Source: Streptomyces zhihengii
GTDB lineage: Bacteria > Actinomycetota > Actinomycetes > Streptomycetales > Streptomycetaceae
NCBI RefSeq assembly: GCF_016919245.1
Contig: NZ_JAFEJA010000002.1
Location: 436,501 to 500,500, forward strand
Direction: 5' to 3'
Length of the DNA stretch: 64,000 nt
This document shows positions 28,651 through 38,000 of this stretch, one piece after another. Below the pieces are notes generated by a model. The model did no database searches and was not told the DNA's origin. It saw only the letters and a program-made list of their open reading frames with translations. Position numbers and translations under genes: made by a program. Position 1 is the first letter of the stretch. The number at the start of each line of letters is the position of its first letter.

Positions 28651-29100
28651 TCAGCAGCGGCCTTCGGCGCGCCCGTCGACCAGAGCGGACAGCAGCCCCC
28701 CGAGCACCTCGCGCTGCTCGTCCGTCAGCGGCGCCAGCACGTCCTCGGCGGCGGCCCGGCGTGCGTCGCGCAAGGCGCGCAGGGCGGCGCGCCCGGTGTC
28801 CGTGAGCTCGATGCGCGTGACCCGCCGGTTGCCCGGATCGGGTGCGCGGCGCACGCACCCGACGGCCTCCAGCCCGTCGACCAGACTGGTCACCGCGCGG
28901 GGGACCACCTCCAGGCGCGCGGCGAGATCGGCCATCCTCGGCGGCGCGTCGTAGTGTGCGAGAGCCCGCAGCAGCCGGGACTGCGCCGGGGTGATCCGGA
29001 TCTCCGCCTGTTCGAGCTGGCGCTTCTGACTGCGGTGGAGCCGTCGCGTGAGCCGCAGAAGCTGCTCGGCGAGCAGGCCGTCGGCGTCGGGGTCGGTCAT
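28651..29100 (-). CDS. MarR-family transcriptional regulator
   Basis: 149 residues. The winged helix is at about residues 50-110, with PPRMADLAARLEVVPRAVTS as recognition region and PGNRRVTRIELTDTG as the wing. It is divergent from the ABC exporter at 29192, with a small inverted repeat overlapping that gene's -35. It probably represses the exporter until a drug-like ligand binds. The 216-bp gap on its other side (28435-28650) holds no gene that I can see. Confidence 0.9.
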   Translation of the reverse strand: MTDPDADGLLAEQLLRLTRRLHRSQKRQLEQAEIRITPAQSRLLRALAHYDAPPRMADLAARLEVVPRAVTSLVDGLEAVGCVRRAPDPGNRRVTRIELTDTGRAALRALRDARRAAAEDVLAPLTDEQREVLGGLLSALVDGRAEGRC

Positions 29101-29123
29101 GCGGGAACAATATCAGGACCTCG

Positions 29124-29157
29124 TTCATTGTGAATACAGGTAACAGTGAGCTAGGCT
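29124..29157 (+). promoter_or_regulatory. promoter and probable MarR site of the ABC exporter
   Basis: TTGTGA (29128-29133) and TAGGCT (29152-29157) are spaced 18 bp. TTCA-TTG-TGAA (29124-29134) overlaps the -35, where a MarR dimer would block polymerase. The expected start gives a leader of about 28 nt. Confidence 0.5.
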
Positions 29158-29191
29158 CCCCGAAATCCGAGCCCCCGACCGAGGGAGACCA

Positions 29192-31093
29192 TTGCGCCCC
29201 GATCACCCCACCTGGACACCGCCACCCAAGGACCCCGACCAGCCGCCCGCCGACCTCCGGCGCATCCTGCGCCTGTTCCGCCCCTACCGCGGCCGGCTGG
29301 CCGTCGTCGGCCTGCTCGTCGGCGCCTCCTCGCTGGTGTCCGTGGCCTCGCCCTTCATGCTGCGCGAGATCCTCGACACCGCGATCCCCGAGGGCCGGAC
29401 GGGACTGCTCAGCCTGCTGGTGATCGGCATGATCGCCACCGCCGTCATGACCGGTGTCTTCGGCGTGCTCCAGACGCTGATCTCCACCACGGTGGGCCAG
29501 CGCGTCATGCACGACCTGCGCACCGCGGTCTACGCGCAGCTCCAGCGGATGCCGCTCGCCTTCTTCACCAGGACCCGCACCGGAGAGGTCCAGTCCCGCA
29601 TCGCCAACGACATCGGCGGCATGCAGGCGACGGTCACCTCCACCGCCACCTCCCTGGTCTCCAACCTCACCGCCGTGATCGCCACCGTGGTCGCGATGCT
29701 CGCCCTGGACTGGCGGCTCACGGTGGTCTCGCTGCTCCTGCTGCCGCTCTTCGTGTGGATCAGCAGGCGCGTGGGACGCGAGCGCAAGCGGATCACCACC
29801 CAGCGCCAGAAGCAGATGGCGGCGATGGCCGCCACCGTCACCGAGTCCCTCTCCGTCAGCGGCATCCTGCTCGGCCGCACCATGGGCCGCGCCGACTCCC
29901 TCACCCGGGCCTTCGAGGAGGAGTCCGACCGCCTGGTCGACCTGGAGGTGCGCTCCAGCATGGCCGGGCGCTGGCGGATGGCCACCATCGGCATCGTGAT
30001 GGCCGCCATGCCCGCCCTCCTCTACTGGGCCGCGGGCCTCGCCCTCGGCACGGGCGGACCGGCGATCTCCATCGGCACGCTGGTCGCCTTCGTCTCCCTC
30101 CAGCAGGGGCTCTTCCGGCCGGCCGTGAGCCTGCTCTCCACCGGCGTGCAGATGCAGACCTCCCTCGCCCTCTTCCAGCGCATCTTCGAATACCTCGACC
30201 TGCGCGTCGACATCACCGAGCCCGCCGAGCCCGTCCACCTGGACAAGATCGCCGGCGATGTGCGCCTGGAGTCGGTCGACTTCGCCTACGACCCCGCCCA
30301 GCGCCGGCCCACCCTCGACGGGGTCGACGTCACCGTCCCCGCCGGCGGCTCCCTCGCGGTCGTCGGGCCGACCGGCTCCGGCAAGTCCACCCTCGGCTAT
30401 CTGGTGCCACGGCTCTACGACGTGACCGGCGGCCGGGTCACCCTCGACGGCGTCGACGTCCGCGACCTCGCCTTCGACACCCTCGCCCGCGCGGTCGGAG
30501 TGGTCTCCCAGGAGACGTACCTCTTCCACGCCTCCGTCGCCGACAACCTGCGCTTCGCCAAGCCGGACGCCACCGCCGAGGAGATCGAGGCAGCGGCCCG
30601 CGCCGCGCACATCCACGACCACATCGCCTCCCTCCCCGACGGGTACGACACCCTGGTCGGCGAGCGCGGCTACCGCTTCTCGGGCGGCGAGAAGCAGCGC
30701 CTGGCCATCGCCCGCACCATCCTGCGCGATCCGCCGGTGCTCATCCTCGACGAGGCGACCAGCGCCCTGGACACCGCCACCGAGCACGCCGTGCAGCGCG
30801 CCATCGACGCGCTCTCCGAGGGCCGTACGACGATCACGATCGCCCACCGGCTCTCCACCGTCCGGGACGCGGACCAGATCGTCGTCCTCGACGCCGGCCG
30901 CATCGCCGAGCGGGGCACCCACGAGGAGCTGCTGGAGCGGGGCGGCCGGTACGCCGCCCTCGTCCGCCGCGACGCCGGCGCACGGGCGGGCACCGGTCCC
31001 GACGGCGGTCCAGACGTCGTGGTCGGCGAGCCGGAGCCCCGGGCGGGGGCGGTGACAGCGGGCGGCGGGCCAGGGCATGATCGCCGCCCATGA
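29192..31093 (+). CDS. ABC exporter, homodimeric permease/ATPase
   Basis: 633 residues from a TTG start preceded by GGGAGA. The transmembrane exporter domain includes MPLAFFTRTRTGEVQSRI. The ATPase has Walker A GPTGSGKST, signature FSGGEKQRLAIARTI, Walker B VLILDEATSALD and switch His IAHRL. All motifs are consensus, so it can work as a homodimer, unlike the exporter pair at 24830-28434. It lies under a divergent MarR gene, suggesting multidrug or metabolite export. The next ORF overlaps its stop by four bases. Confidence 0.9.
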   Translation: MRPDHPTWTPPPKDPDQPPADLRRILRLFRPYRGRLAVVGLLVGASSLVSVASPFMLREILDTAIPEGRTGLLSLLVIGMIATAVMTGVFGVLQTLISTTVGQRVMHDLRTAVYAQLQRMPLAFFTRTRTGEVQSRIANDIGGMQATVTSTATSLVSNLTAVIATVVAMLALDWRLTVVSLLLLPLFVWISRRVGRERKRITTQRQKQMAAMAATVTESLSVSGILLGRTMGRADSLTRAFEEESDRLVDLEVRSSMAGRWRMATIGIVMAAMPALLYWAAGLALGTGGPAISIGTLVAFVSLQQGLFRPAVSLLSTGVQMQTSLALFQRIFEYLDLRVDITEPAEPVHLDKIAGDVRLESVDFAYDPAQRRPTLDGVDVTVPAGGSLAVVGPTGSGKSTLGYLVPRLYDVTGGRVTLDGVDVRDLAFDTLARAVGVVSQETYLFHASVADNLRFAKPDATAEEIEAAARAAHIHDHIASLPDGYDTLVGERGYRFSGGEKQRLAIARTILRDPPVLILDEATSALDTATEHAVQRAIDALSEGRTTITIAHRLSTVRDADQIVVLDAGRIAERGTHEELLERGGRYAALVRRDAGARAGTGPDGGPDVVVGEPEPRAGAVTAGGGPGHDRRP

Positions 31094-31683
31094 GAGCACT
31101 CCTCGGCGTCGACCTGCCCGGCTTCCGGTCCGTCGACCACGACGTCTGGACCGATGACGCGGGCGACGTCCTGTCGCTGCACTGGTTCGGCCTGAAGCCC
31201 GACCTGCCGGCGGCCCTCGACGACGGTCCCGCCCTGCGCGCCTCCCTCGCCGCGTACACCGCGGAGGCGGGCGGCGGGCTGATCGAGGCCTCGGTCAAAC
31301 CGCTCGGCGGCCTGCCCGCGCTGCGGCAGATACTGAAGCTCCCGCTGCCGGGACAGGCCCACGGTCAGGTGTTCATCGGCAGCTTCACCGTGCCGCGCGC
31401 CGAGTGCAGCACCGTCGTGAAGATCCAGGCCCCCGAGCGCGGGACGACGGGCATGCGCGAGGCGATGGTGATGGCCCGGGTCGGGCCCGGCGACTACTTC
31501 CGCCCCCACCCGTACGCCCCCGGCCTCCAGGGCGGGCTGCCCTTCCACGAGGCCGACCACGCCCGGTGGGACGAGCAGTTCCCGGACCACCCGCTCAGCC
31601 GGGTGCGGCGGGTGCTCGCCGAACTCGCCGCCACCGTGCGGGTGGAGCCGCCCTTCGCCGCCCTGCCGCCCTTCGCCGGCTGA
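31090..31683 (+). CDS. conserved-looking protein of unknown function
   Basis: 197 residues; I recognise no family. It starts inside the stop of the ABC exporter (ATGA), so it is translationally coupled. It has no signal peptide or membrane segment. Features: a VDHDVWTDDAGDVLSLHWFG opening, a central beta-rich region (GQVFIGSFTVPRAECSTVVK) and a charged C-terminus (HEADHARWDEQFPDHP). Codon use matches its neighbours. A partner of the exporter is possible. Confidence 0.75.
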   Translation: MRALLGVDLPGFRSVDHDVWTDDAGDVLSLHWFGLKPDLPAALDDGPALRASLAAYTAEAGGGLIEASVKPLGGLPALRQILKLPLPGQAHGQVFIGSFTVPRAECSTVVKIQAPERGTTGMREAMVMARVGPGDYFRPHPYAPGLQGGLPFHEADHARWDEQFPDHPLSRVRRVLAELAATVRVEPPFAALPPFAG

Positions 31684-31712
31684 CCGCCGGCCGGGCATCG
31701 CGCACACACGGC

Positions 31713-31750
31713 GGCGCCGCCGCTCCCGTGGGACGGGGAGCGGCGGCGCC
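31713..31750. terminator. terminator after the ABC exporter operon
   Basis: GGCGCCGCCGCTCCC and GGGAGCGGCGGCGCC form a perfect 15-bp stem with an 8-nt loop, followed by TTT on the plus strand. It also lies 16 bp beyond the stop of the 19-codon ORF on the minus strand. Confidence 0.75.
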
Positions 31751-31765
31751 TTTCGTGAACGTCCG

Positions 31766-31825
31766 TCAGACGAGCCAGCCGACGAAGTGGATGAGGCCGG
31801 CGAGCAGGTCGGTGATGAGGTTCAT
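31766..31825 (-). CDS. putative 19-residue hydrophobic peptide
   Basis: MNLITDLLAGLIHFVGWLV, a single amphipathic or membrane-inserting helix with one Asp and one His and no Cys. AAGGAG lies ten bases before the ATG and a strong hairpin follows the stop, so the ORF has translation and termination signals of its own. It is too short for statistical gene calling. It could be a membrane-active or secreted peptide, a leader peptide, or chance. The rest of the 31826-32059 gap shows no other gene. Confidence 0.45.
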   Translation of the reverse strand: MNLITDLLAGLIHFVGWLV

Positions 31826-32059
31826 GAAGAGCGTTCTCCTTGTGCGGACATGCGTGGTGATGGGACGTGCGCCGTCGCGGTCTGCAGCCCGTCGCTTGCG
31901 CACCGTAAGCATCCGACGACACAGGGGCCCCGGGCAACGATTTCCGTGGTGATCACCTGTTCCGGCGAACAACCGAGCGAGCGTTCGCCTGTTCCCGGCC
32001 GCCGCCTCGCACATCACTCGTTACCGGGAGGAATCGCCCCGCCGGGTTAGCGTGCCGGT

Positions 32060-32920
32060 ATGACGAAGCAGCTCCCGCCGGGCGGGCCCGCGCACCGGCC
32101 GCGCCTCACCCGGCGCGGCCGGCTGGTCCTGGTCGTGACCGCCCTCGCCGTCACCGCGACGGCCGTGCTGCTGCCGGTGCTGCTCGGCGGGGAGGAGAAG
32201 AAGCGCGCCCGGCCCGAGCCGACGGCGACCCTCGTGGTGCCGGAGGGATGGCGCGCGGGCCAGGTCTACGCGGCCGTCGACAAGGCCCTCTCCCGCCCGC
32301 CCGGCACCACCCGGGAGGCCGTCGCCGGCGCGCGGCTCACCCTGCCGGCCGGCGCCCGGGGCAACCCGGAGGGCTACCTCTTCCCCGCCACCTATCCCGT
32401 CGCGGCGGACACCACCCCGGCGAGCCTGCTCAGCTTCATGGTGAACACCGCCAACCAGCGCTTCGCCGCGGAACCCTTCGCCTCCGGGATGCGCGACGCG
32501 GACCTCGGCCCGTACGAGGCCGTGAACATGGCCAGCATCGTCCAGGCCGAGGCCGACACCGCCGCCGACATGGGCAAGGTGGCCCGCGTCGTCCGCAACC
32601 GGCTCGCCGGCGGGATGCCCCTCCAGATGGACTCGACGCTCAACTACGCCCTCGATCGCAGCACCCTGGACACCACCACGGCCGACACCCGGCTCGACAG
32701 CCCCTACAACACCTACCAGCGCCGGGGGCTGCCGCCCACACCCATCGGCAACCCGGGCGAGGAGGCGCTGCGCGCCGTCGTGTCACCGCCGGAAGGGAAC
32801 TGGCTGTACTTCGTCACCGTCGGCCCCGGGGACACCCGCTTCACCGCCGACTACGCCGAACATCGTGCCAACGTGGCCGAGTTCAACGCCCGGCGGGCGC
32901 AGGAACGGGAGGGGCGCTGA
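32060..32920 (+). CDS. short MltG/YceG-like endolytic transglycosylase
   Basis: 286 residues: one N-terminal membrane anchor (about residues 23-45), then a YceG domain. The catalytic-region motifs are MASIVQAEADTA (active-site Glu), LQMDSTLNYAL and DSPYNTYQRRGLPPTPIGNP. MltG cleaves nascent glycan strands at the membrane. It is shorter than the housekeeping MltG and lacks its long cytoplasmic part, so it is probably a paralogue. No Shine-Dalgarno is near; TAGCGT ends six bases before the ATG, suggesting a leaderless message. Its last 38 bases overlap the convergent monooxygenase gene. Confidence 0.85.
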   Translation: MTKQLPPGGPAHRPRLTRRGRLVLVVTALAVTATAVLLPVLLGGEEKKRARPEPTATLVVPEGWRAGQVYAAVDKALSRPPGTTREAVAGARLTLPAGARGNPEGYLFPATYPVAADTTPASLLSFMVNTANQRFAAEPFASGMRDADLGPYEAVNMASIVQAEADTAADMGKVARVVRNRLAGGMPLQMDSTLNYALDRSTLDTTTADTRLDSPYNTYQRRGLPPTPIGNPGEEALRAVVSPPEGNWLYFVTVGPGDTRFTADYAEHRANVAEFNARRAQEREGR

Positions 32921-34112
32921 GCGTTCCCGCGGCCGCTGCGGCCGCTGTGGCGCGCTCGGCTTCCGTGGCGCGCTCGGCTTCCGCGGCGCTGCCGGCGCTC
33001 GCGACGCGGGCTGCGCTCTCCGTGCCCACGGTGCCGCCGGGGGATGTGCGCCCCAGCAGGGCCACGATCTCCCGGACCGCGGCCCGCCCCGCCCGGTTGG
33101 CGCCGATCGTCGAGGCCGACGGGCCGTAGCCGACCAGGTGCACCCGCTCGTCACGGGCCGCGCGCGTGCCCTCCAGCCGGATGCCGCCGCCCGCCTCCCG
33201 GAGCTTCAGGGGCGCGAGATGGTCGACGGCCGCCCGGAAGCCGGTGGCCCACAGGATCACATCCGCCTCCACCGTCCGGCCGTCGTCCCAGGCCACTCCC
33301 GTCGGTGTGATCCGGTCGAACATCGGCAGCCGGTCCAGCACCCCGCTCTCGCGCGCCCGGCGCACCGCGTCGTTCAGCGGCAGACCCGTCACCGACACCA
33401 CGCTGCGCGGCGGCAGCCCGCGCCGTACCCGCTCCTCCACCAGGGCGACCGCGGCCCGGCCCGCCTCCTCGTCGAAGGGGCCCTCCCGGAACACCGGCGG
33501 CCGGCGCGTCACCCAGGTCGTCGCCGCGGCCACCTCGGCGATCTCCATCAGATGCTGGGTGCCCGACGCGCCGCCGCCCACGACCACCACCCGCTGCCCG
33601 GCGAACGCCTCGGGGCCCGGGTAGCCGGCCGTGTGGAGCTGGCGTCCGCCGAAGGTCTCCTGCCCCGGATAGCGCGGCCAGAAGGGGCGGTCCCAGGTGC
33701 CGGTGGCGTTCACCAGGGCGCGGGCCGACCAGACGCCGTCCGAGGTCTCGACCGCCAGCCGCCCGCCGTCGCCCTCCCGCACCGCGCGCACGGCCACGGG
33801 ACGCCGCACCCGCAGACCGAAGCGCTCCTCGTAGGCGGCGAAGTACTCGCCGATCACCTGCGAAGAGGGCCGCCCCGCGTCGGCGCCGGTCAGCTCCATA
33901 CCGGGCAGGGCGTGCATCCCGTGCACCTTGCCGTAGGTCAGGGACGGCCAGCGGAACTGCCAGGCACCGCCCGGGCGGGGCGCGTGGTCGAGCACGACGA
34001 AGTCCCGGTCGGGCACCAGCCCCGCGCGCCGCAGGTGGTACGCGGCGGACAGGCCCGCCTGCCCCGCGCCCACGACCACCACGTCCACGTCCCGCGCACC
34101 GAAATCGTTCAC
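32883..34112 (-). CDS. flavin-containing monooxygenase-like NAD(P)H oxidoreductase
   Basis: 409 residues. The FAD motif is VVVVGAGQAGLSAAYHL and the NADPH motif VVVVGGGASGTQHLM; ATGFRA marks the FMO/BVMO-like family C-terminal part. It should hydroxylate or oxygenate small substrates, unknown here. The GTG at 34112 is chosen because the FAD motif follows within 15 residues. The C-terminal 45 or so residues are low complexity (EAERAT twice) and arise partly from an 18-bp tandem duplication. The 3' end overlaps the convergent MltG-like gene. Confidence 0.85.
   Translation of the reverse strand: MNDFGARDVDVVVVGAGQAGLSAAYHLRRAGLVPDRDFVVLDHAPRPGGAWQFRWPSLTYGKVHGMHALPGMELTGADAGRPSSQVIGEYFAAYEERFGLRVRRPVAVRAVREGDGGRLAVETSDGVWSARALVNATGTWDRPFWPRYPGQETFGGRQLHTAGYPGPEAFAGQRVVVVGGGASGTQHLMEIAEVAAATTWVTRRPPVFREGPFDEEAGRAAVALVEERVRRGLPPRSVVSVTGLPLNDAVRRARESGVLDRLPMFDRITPTGVAWDDGRTVEADVILWATGFRAAVDHLAPLKLREAGGGIRLEGTRAARDERVHLVGYGPSASTIGANRAGRAAVREIVALLGRTSPGGTVGTESAARVASAGSAAEAERATEAERATAAAAAAGTLSAPPVPAPAGR
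32947..32982. repeat. 18-bp tandem duplication in the monooxygenase 3' end
   Basis: GTGGCGCGCTCGGCTTCC occurs twice head to tail. It encodes two EAERAT units in the C-terminal tail on the minus strand. Confidence 0.85.
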
Positions 34113-34232
34113 GCTTCTACCAACTCCGGAGAGCTTCCGGATCTTCCCGCACCCGCCCGCGAGCGGGCCGGTGCGTGTGGGGTACGGACCATGAGCGGTC
34201 CGGTTCGCCCACGGGGTCCGGTCCGTGAACAA

Positions 34233-34269
34233 GCACGCCCCGGAGCCGGCGCGCTCCGGGGCGGCGTGC
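34233..34269. repeat. inverted repeat in a divergent promoter gap
   Basis: GCCCCGGAGC and GCTCCGGGGC (10 bp, 6-nt loop) with outer GCAC/GTGC. It lies between the divergent monooxygenase and YjbQ genes, so it is more likely regulatory or incidental than a terminator. Confidence 0.45.
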
Positions 34270-34297
34270 GTCCGCCCGGCGCGGGAAGATGGGACGC

Positions 34298-34720
34298 ATG
34301 CCCGGACACCTCGCCACCACGACCCTGAACCTCACCACCGGCCCCGCGGAACGGATCCTCGATCTGACCGGTGCCTGTGAGGACTTCCTCGCCCGCACCG
34401 CGGAGGGCGGCGACGGACTCCTCAACATCTTCGTCCCGCACGCCACCGCCGGGATCGCGATCATCGAGACCGGCGCGGGCAGCGACGACGACCTGCTGTC
34501 CGCCCTGCACAGCCTGCTCCCCGCCGACGACCGCTGGCAGCACCGCCACGGCAGCCCCGGCCACGGACGCGACCACGTCCTCCCCGCGCTCGTCCCGCCC
34601 CACGCGACGCTCCCCGTGATCGGCGGCCGCCTGGAACTCGGCACCTGGCAGTCGGTGTGCCTGGTCGACACCAACAAGGACAACCCGGAGCGGACGGTGC
34701 GGCTGAGCTTCCTCGGATAG
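34298..34720 (+). CDS. YjbQ/UPF0047 family protein
   Basis: 140 residues, single compact domain. Family motifs are VPHATAGIAIIETG, the RHGSPGHGRDHVLP segment and LGTWQSVCLVDTN. Members show weak thiamine-phosphate-synthase activity in the literature, but their real role is unclear. The ATG at 34298 is preferred over 34289 because GGGA-type bases fall at better spacing. The 297-bp gap after it holds two operator palindromes and no gene I can support. Confidence 0.88.
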   Translation: MPGHLATTTLNLTTGPAERILDLTGACEDFLARTAEGGDGLLNIFVPHATAGIAIIETGAGSDDDLLSALHSLLPADDRWQHRHGSPGHGRDHVLPALVPPHATLPVIGGRLELGTWQSVCLVDTNKDNPERTVRLSFLG

Positions 34721-34957
34721 TGCCGCGTCCGACGTCATCGGCCGTCCTGCTCGCCGCCACCGTGCTGCCCTCGATGCCGCAGTGCGCAACAGCGGAGGCC
34801 GAAGGCGTGCATCCGCCCCGCAGGCCGCGCGGCAGGTGCAGGCAGGCCCCTTGCCGGCGCCCCGCTCCGGGGAATCGATGCAACGCGTCGGAAACTTCCT
34901 GCCGTTCACCCAGTGACATCCGGGGCGGGCGGGGGTTACGGTGCCCACGAAACAGGG

Positions 34958-34987
34958 TGACAACGTTGTCAGTCGACAACGTTGTCA
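34958..34987. promoter_or_regulatory. two tandem LacI-type palindromes upstream of the GH92 gene
   Basis: TGACAACGTTGTCA (34958-34971) is a perfect 14-bp palindrome. A second copy with a 12-bp perfect core, GACAACGTTGTC, lies at 34975-34986. Centres are 16 bp apart. The CG-centred AACGTT core is typical of LacI-family operators. No LacI gene is in the window, so the regulator is encoded elsewhere. Confidence 0.75.
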
Positions 34988-35017
34988 GTCGCGTCAGGAC
35001 TCGAAGGGAAATAGCCC

Positions 35018-38000
35018 ATGCGGTTTGCTTTCAGACCGTTCCGTCCCCGTGCTTCCGGTATCACAGCCGGTCTGATGGCCGCCGTACTCGTGAGCGGTGG
35101 AGTGGTCGGCATCGCCCAGCCCGCCGCCGCCGCGGACGTGGAACCGATCGATCTGGTCAATCCGTTCGTCGGAACCCAGAACTTCGGCAACACCTTCCCC
35201 GGGGCGAGCGCGCCGTTCGGCATGGTCCAGGTCAGTCCGGACACCGGCGGCCAGGGCGGCTACGACTACAAGCAGGACTCGATCTACGGCTTCAGCCAGA
35301 CGCACCTGTCCGGCGTCGGCTGCGGCGTCATGGGTGAGCTGCCCGTCATGCCGACCACGGGCGCGGTCGACTCCGTGGACCCGAACGCCTACCGCTCCCC
35401 GTACAGCCACGACGACGAGCAGGCCAGTCCCGGCTACTACCGGGTGGGGCTGAAGAAGTACGACGTCGACGCGGAACTCACCGCCACCGCGCGCACCGGG
35501 TGGCAGCGCTACACCTTCCCCTCCACCGGTTCGGCCAACGTCCTGTTCAACACGGGCAAGGCCAACCAGCCCGTGCTGGACTCCGAGGTGCACGTCGTCG
35601 GCGACCGCACCATCGAGGGCCGGGTGCGTGCCGGGGGCTTCTGCGCCGGACACGACGAGCACACGGTGTACTTCAGCGCCACCTTCGACCGGCCCTTCCA
35701 GGCCTACGGCACATGGGAGGGCGCGGACCCCGAGCCCGGCACCCGCGACGCCGGGGGAGACGGCCAGAACGGCGCCTGGGTGACCTTCGACGCGACCACC
35801 GACCGGGACGCCGTCCTGAAGGTGGGGCTGTCCTACACCGGCGTGGAGGGCGCCCGTAAGAACCTGGCCGCGGAGACCGGGGAGTCCTTCGACTTCGACG
35901 CCACGCGTGCGGCGTTGCAGGACACCTGGAAGAAGCAGCTGGACTCCATCCGGATCGGCGGAGGCACGGCGGACCGGCAGAAGGCCTTCTACACCGCGCT
36001 CTACCACAGCCAGTTGCACCCGAACCTCGCCGGTGACGTCGACGGCATGTACCAGGGGTTCGACAACAAGACGCACAGGGCAAAGGACTACACGCCGTAC
36101 CAGAACTTCTCGCTCTGGGACACCTACCGGCCGCAGAACCAGCTCCTGCAGATGCTGGAGCCGGAGGTCGCCCGGGACGTCGCGCTGTCGGTCGTCGCGG
36201 CCGGCCGGGACGGCGGCTGGCTGCCCCGCTGGGCGCTCGCCAACAGCGAGACCAACATCATGACCGGCGACCCGGTCACGCCCTTCCTCGTGGAGGCGTG
36301 GTCGAAGGGTCTGCTCGCCGGACACGAGGCGGAGACCTACGCGTTGCTGAAGAAGAACGCGACCAGCACCCCGCCCGCCGACTCGCCGTACAACGGACGC
36401 TCGGGATCGGACCACTACACCGGGCGCGGCTACATCCCGTCAGGTCTCGGCCTGGGCAAGGACTGCGCGGACAAGGGCGGCGACAACGACTGCAAGCACC
36501 CGGCGTCGGCGACGATGGAGTACTCCGCCGCCGATGCGTCGCTCGCGCTCATGGCCGGCCGGCTCGGACACACCTCGGACGCCAGGATGTTCGCCGCGCG
36601 CGGGCAGTGGTACCGGAACCTGTGGGACTCCTCGATCCAGCAGTTCCGGCCGCGGACGACCGACGGCACCTGGCTCACGCCCTACGACCCGGTCGAGGCG
36701 GCGCACCAGTTCCATGAGGGCGGCGCGTACCAGTACCAGTGGCTGGTGCCGCAGGACCCGGCTGGTCTCGTCAGCCTGATGGGCGGCCGGAGCGCCACCG
36801 AGAAGCGGCTCGACTCCTTCTTCGTCCACGACAAGCTGCTCACCGACCCGGTGGGCACCGCTCGGAACGACTGGATCTCCCAGCCGTACGACTACTACGG
36901 AAAGCCGACGTACAACCCGAACAACGAGCCGGACCTGCACGCCCCGTACATGTACAACTGGGTCGGCGCCCCGGCGAAGACCGCGACCGTGGTGCGTGCG
37001 GCGATGACGCTGTTCACCAACGGGCCGGACGGGATGACGGGGAACGACGACCTGGGCACCATGTCGGCCTGGTACGTCTTCTCCTCCCTCGGCCTCTACC
37101 CGACGATGAGCGGCGGTGACTTCCTGGCCTTGTCCAGCCCGCAGTTCGAGTCGGCGACCGTCCGGATCGGCGGCTATCCCAAGGCGTCCGGCGCCAAGGG
37201 CCAGGGCGGCACGCTGACGATCGCGGCACCCGGGGCGAGCGACACGAAGCGGTACGTGCGGAGCGTGGCCCTGAACGGCCGGGACGTGCCCCAGACCTGG
37301 CTGAGCTGGAACAAGCTCGCGCACGGTGGAACCCTGGCCCACCGGCTCGGGACCTCCCCCTCCTCGTGGGGCACGGGCAAGGGTGCCCAGCCGCCCTCCG
37401 TCAACCAGGCGTCCCCCGACAGCCGCAAGCACGTCGACGCGTCGCTGCGTCCCGCCTCGGCGGTCGTCCCCACGGGCGACACCGCGCAGACCGCGAAGTT
37501 CACACTGGACGTCCTCGGGCAGGCACCCGGCAAGCTGAACGTGTCGGTCACGGCGAAGGTGCCCGGCGGCTGGAAGGCCACGACGGCGCAGCGTTCACCC
37601 CTGGTGATCGATTCCGGACACCTGCCGGTGCAGAAGAAGGTGACACTCGACATCACCGTGCCGCCGGGCGCGGTCGCCGGGTCCTACCCGGTGGAGGTGA
37701 AGGTCGAGGGCCGGGGGGCGAATTCGGTCACCCGCAAGGCCACTGTCACGGTGGGGGCCGCCACGACCTGCGCGAGCGAGGAGAACGGGCAGTGCGCAGT
37801 GGACCTGAGCGCGGACCTCGGCCACGACGGCACGGCCACGGTGGCCAACTCCGGCGAGGGCGACTTCGACGGACACGGCTGGAGCTATGACGGCGACCTG
37901 CTGCCGAAGGCGGGGCCGGTGACCTGGGACGGGGTGACGTACGACGCGCCGGACCCGACCGGCACGGCGGACAACTTCCTCGAAGCAAGCGGGCAGGCCC

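Noticed and set aside
24830..31099. A single open frame of over 2000 codons on the minus strand
   Set aside because: It runs across two opposite-strand genes and several stop/start junctions. High GC removes stop codons by chance; the real gene ends at the ATGA junction at 26611.
34740..34920. Possible small gene in the gap before the GH92 gene
   Set aside because: Frames there lack a ribosome-binding site and recognisable sequence. Only the operator palindromes are supported.
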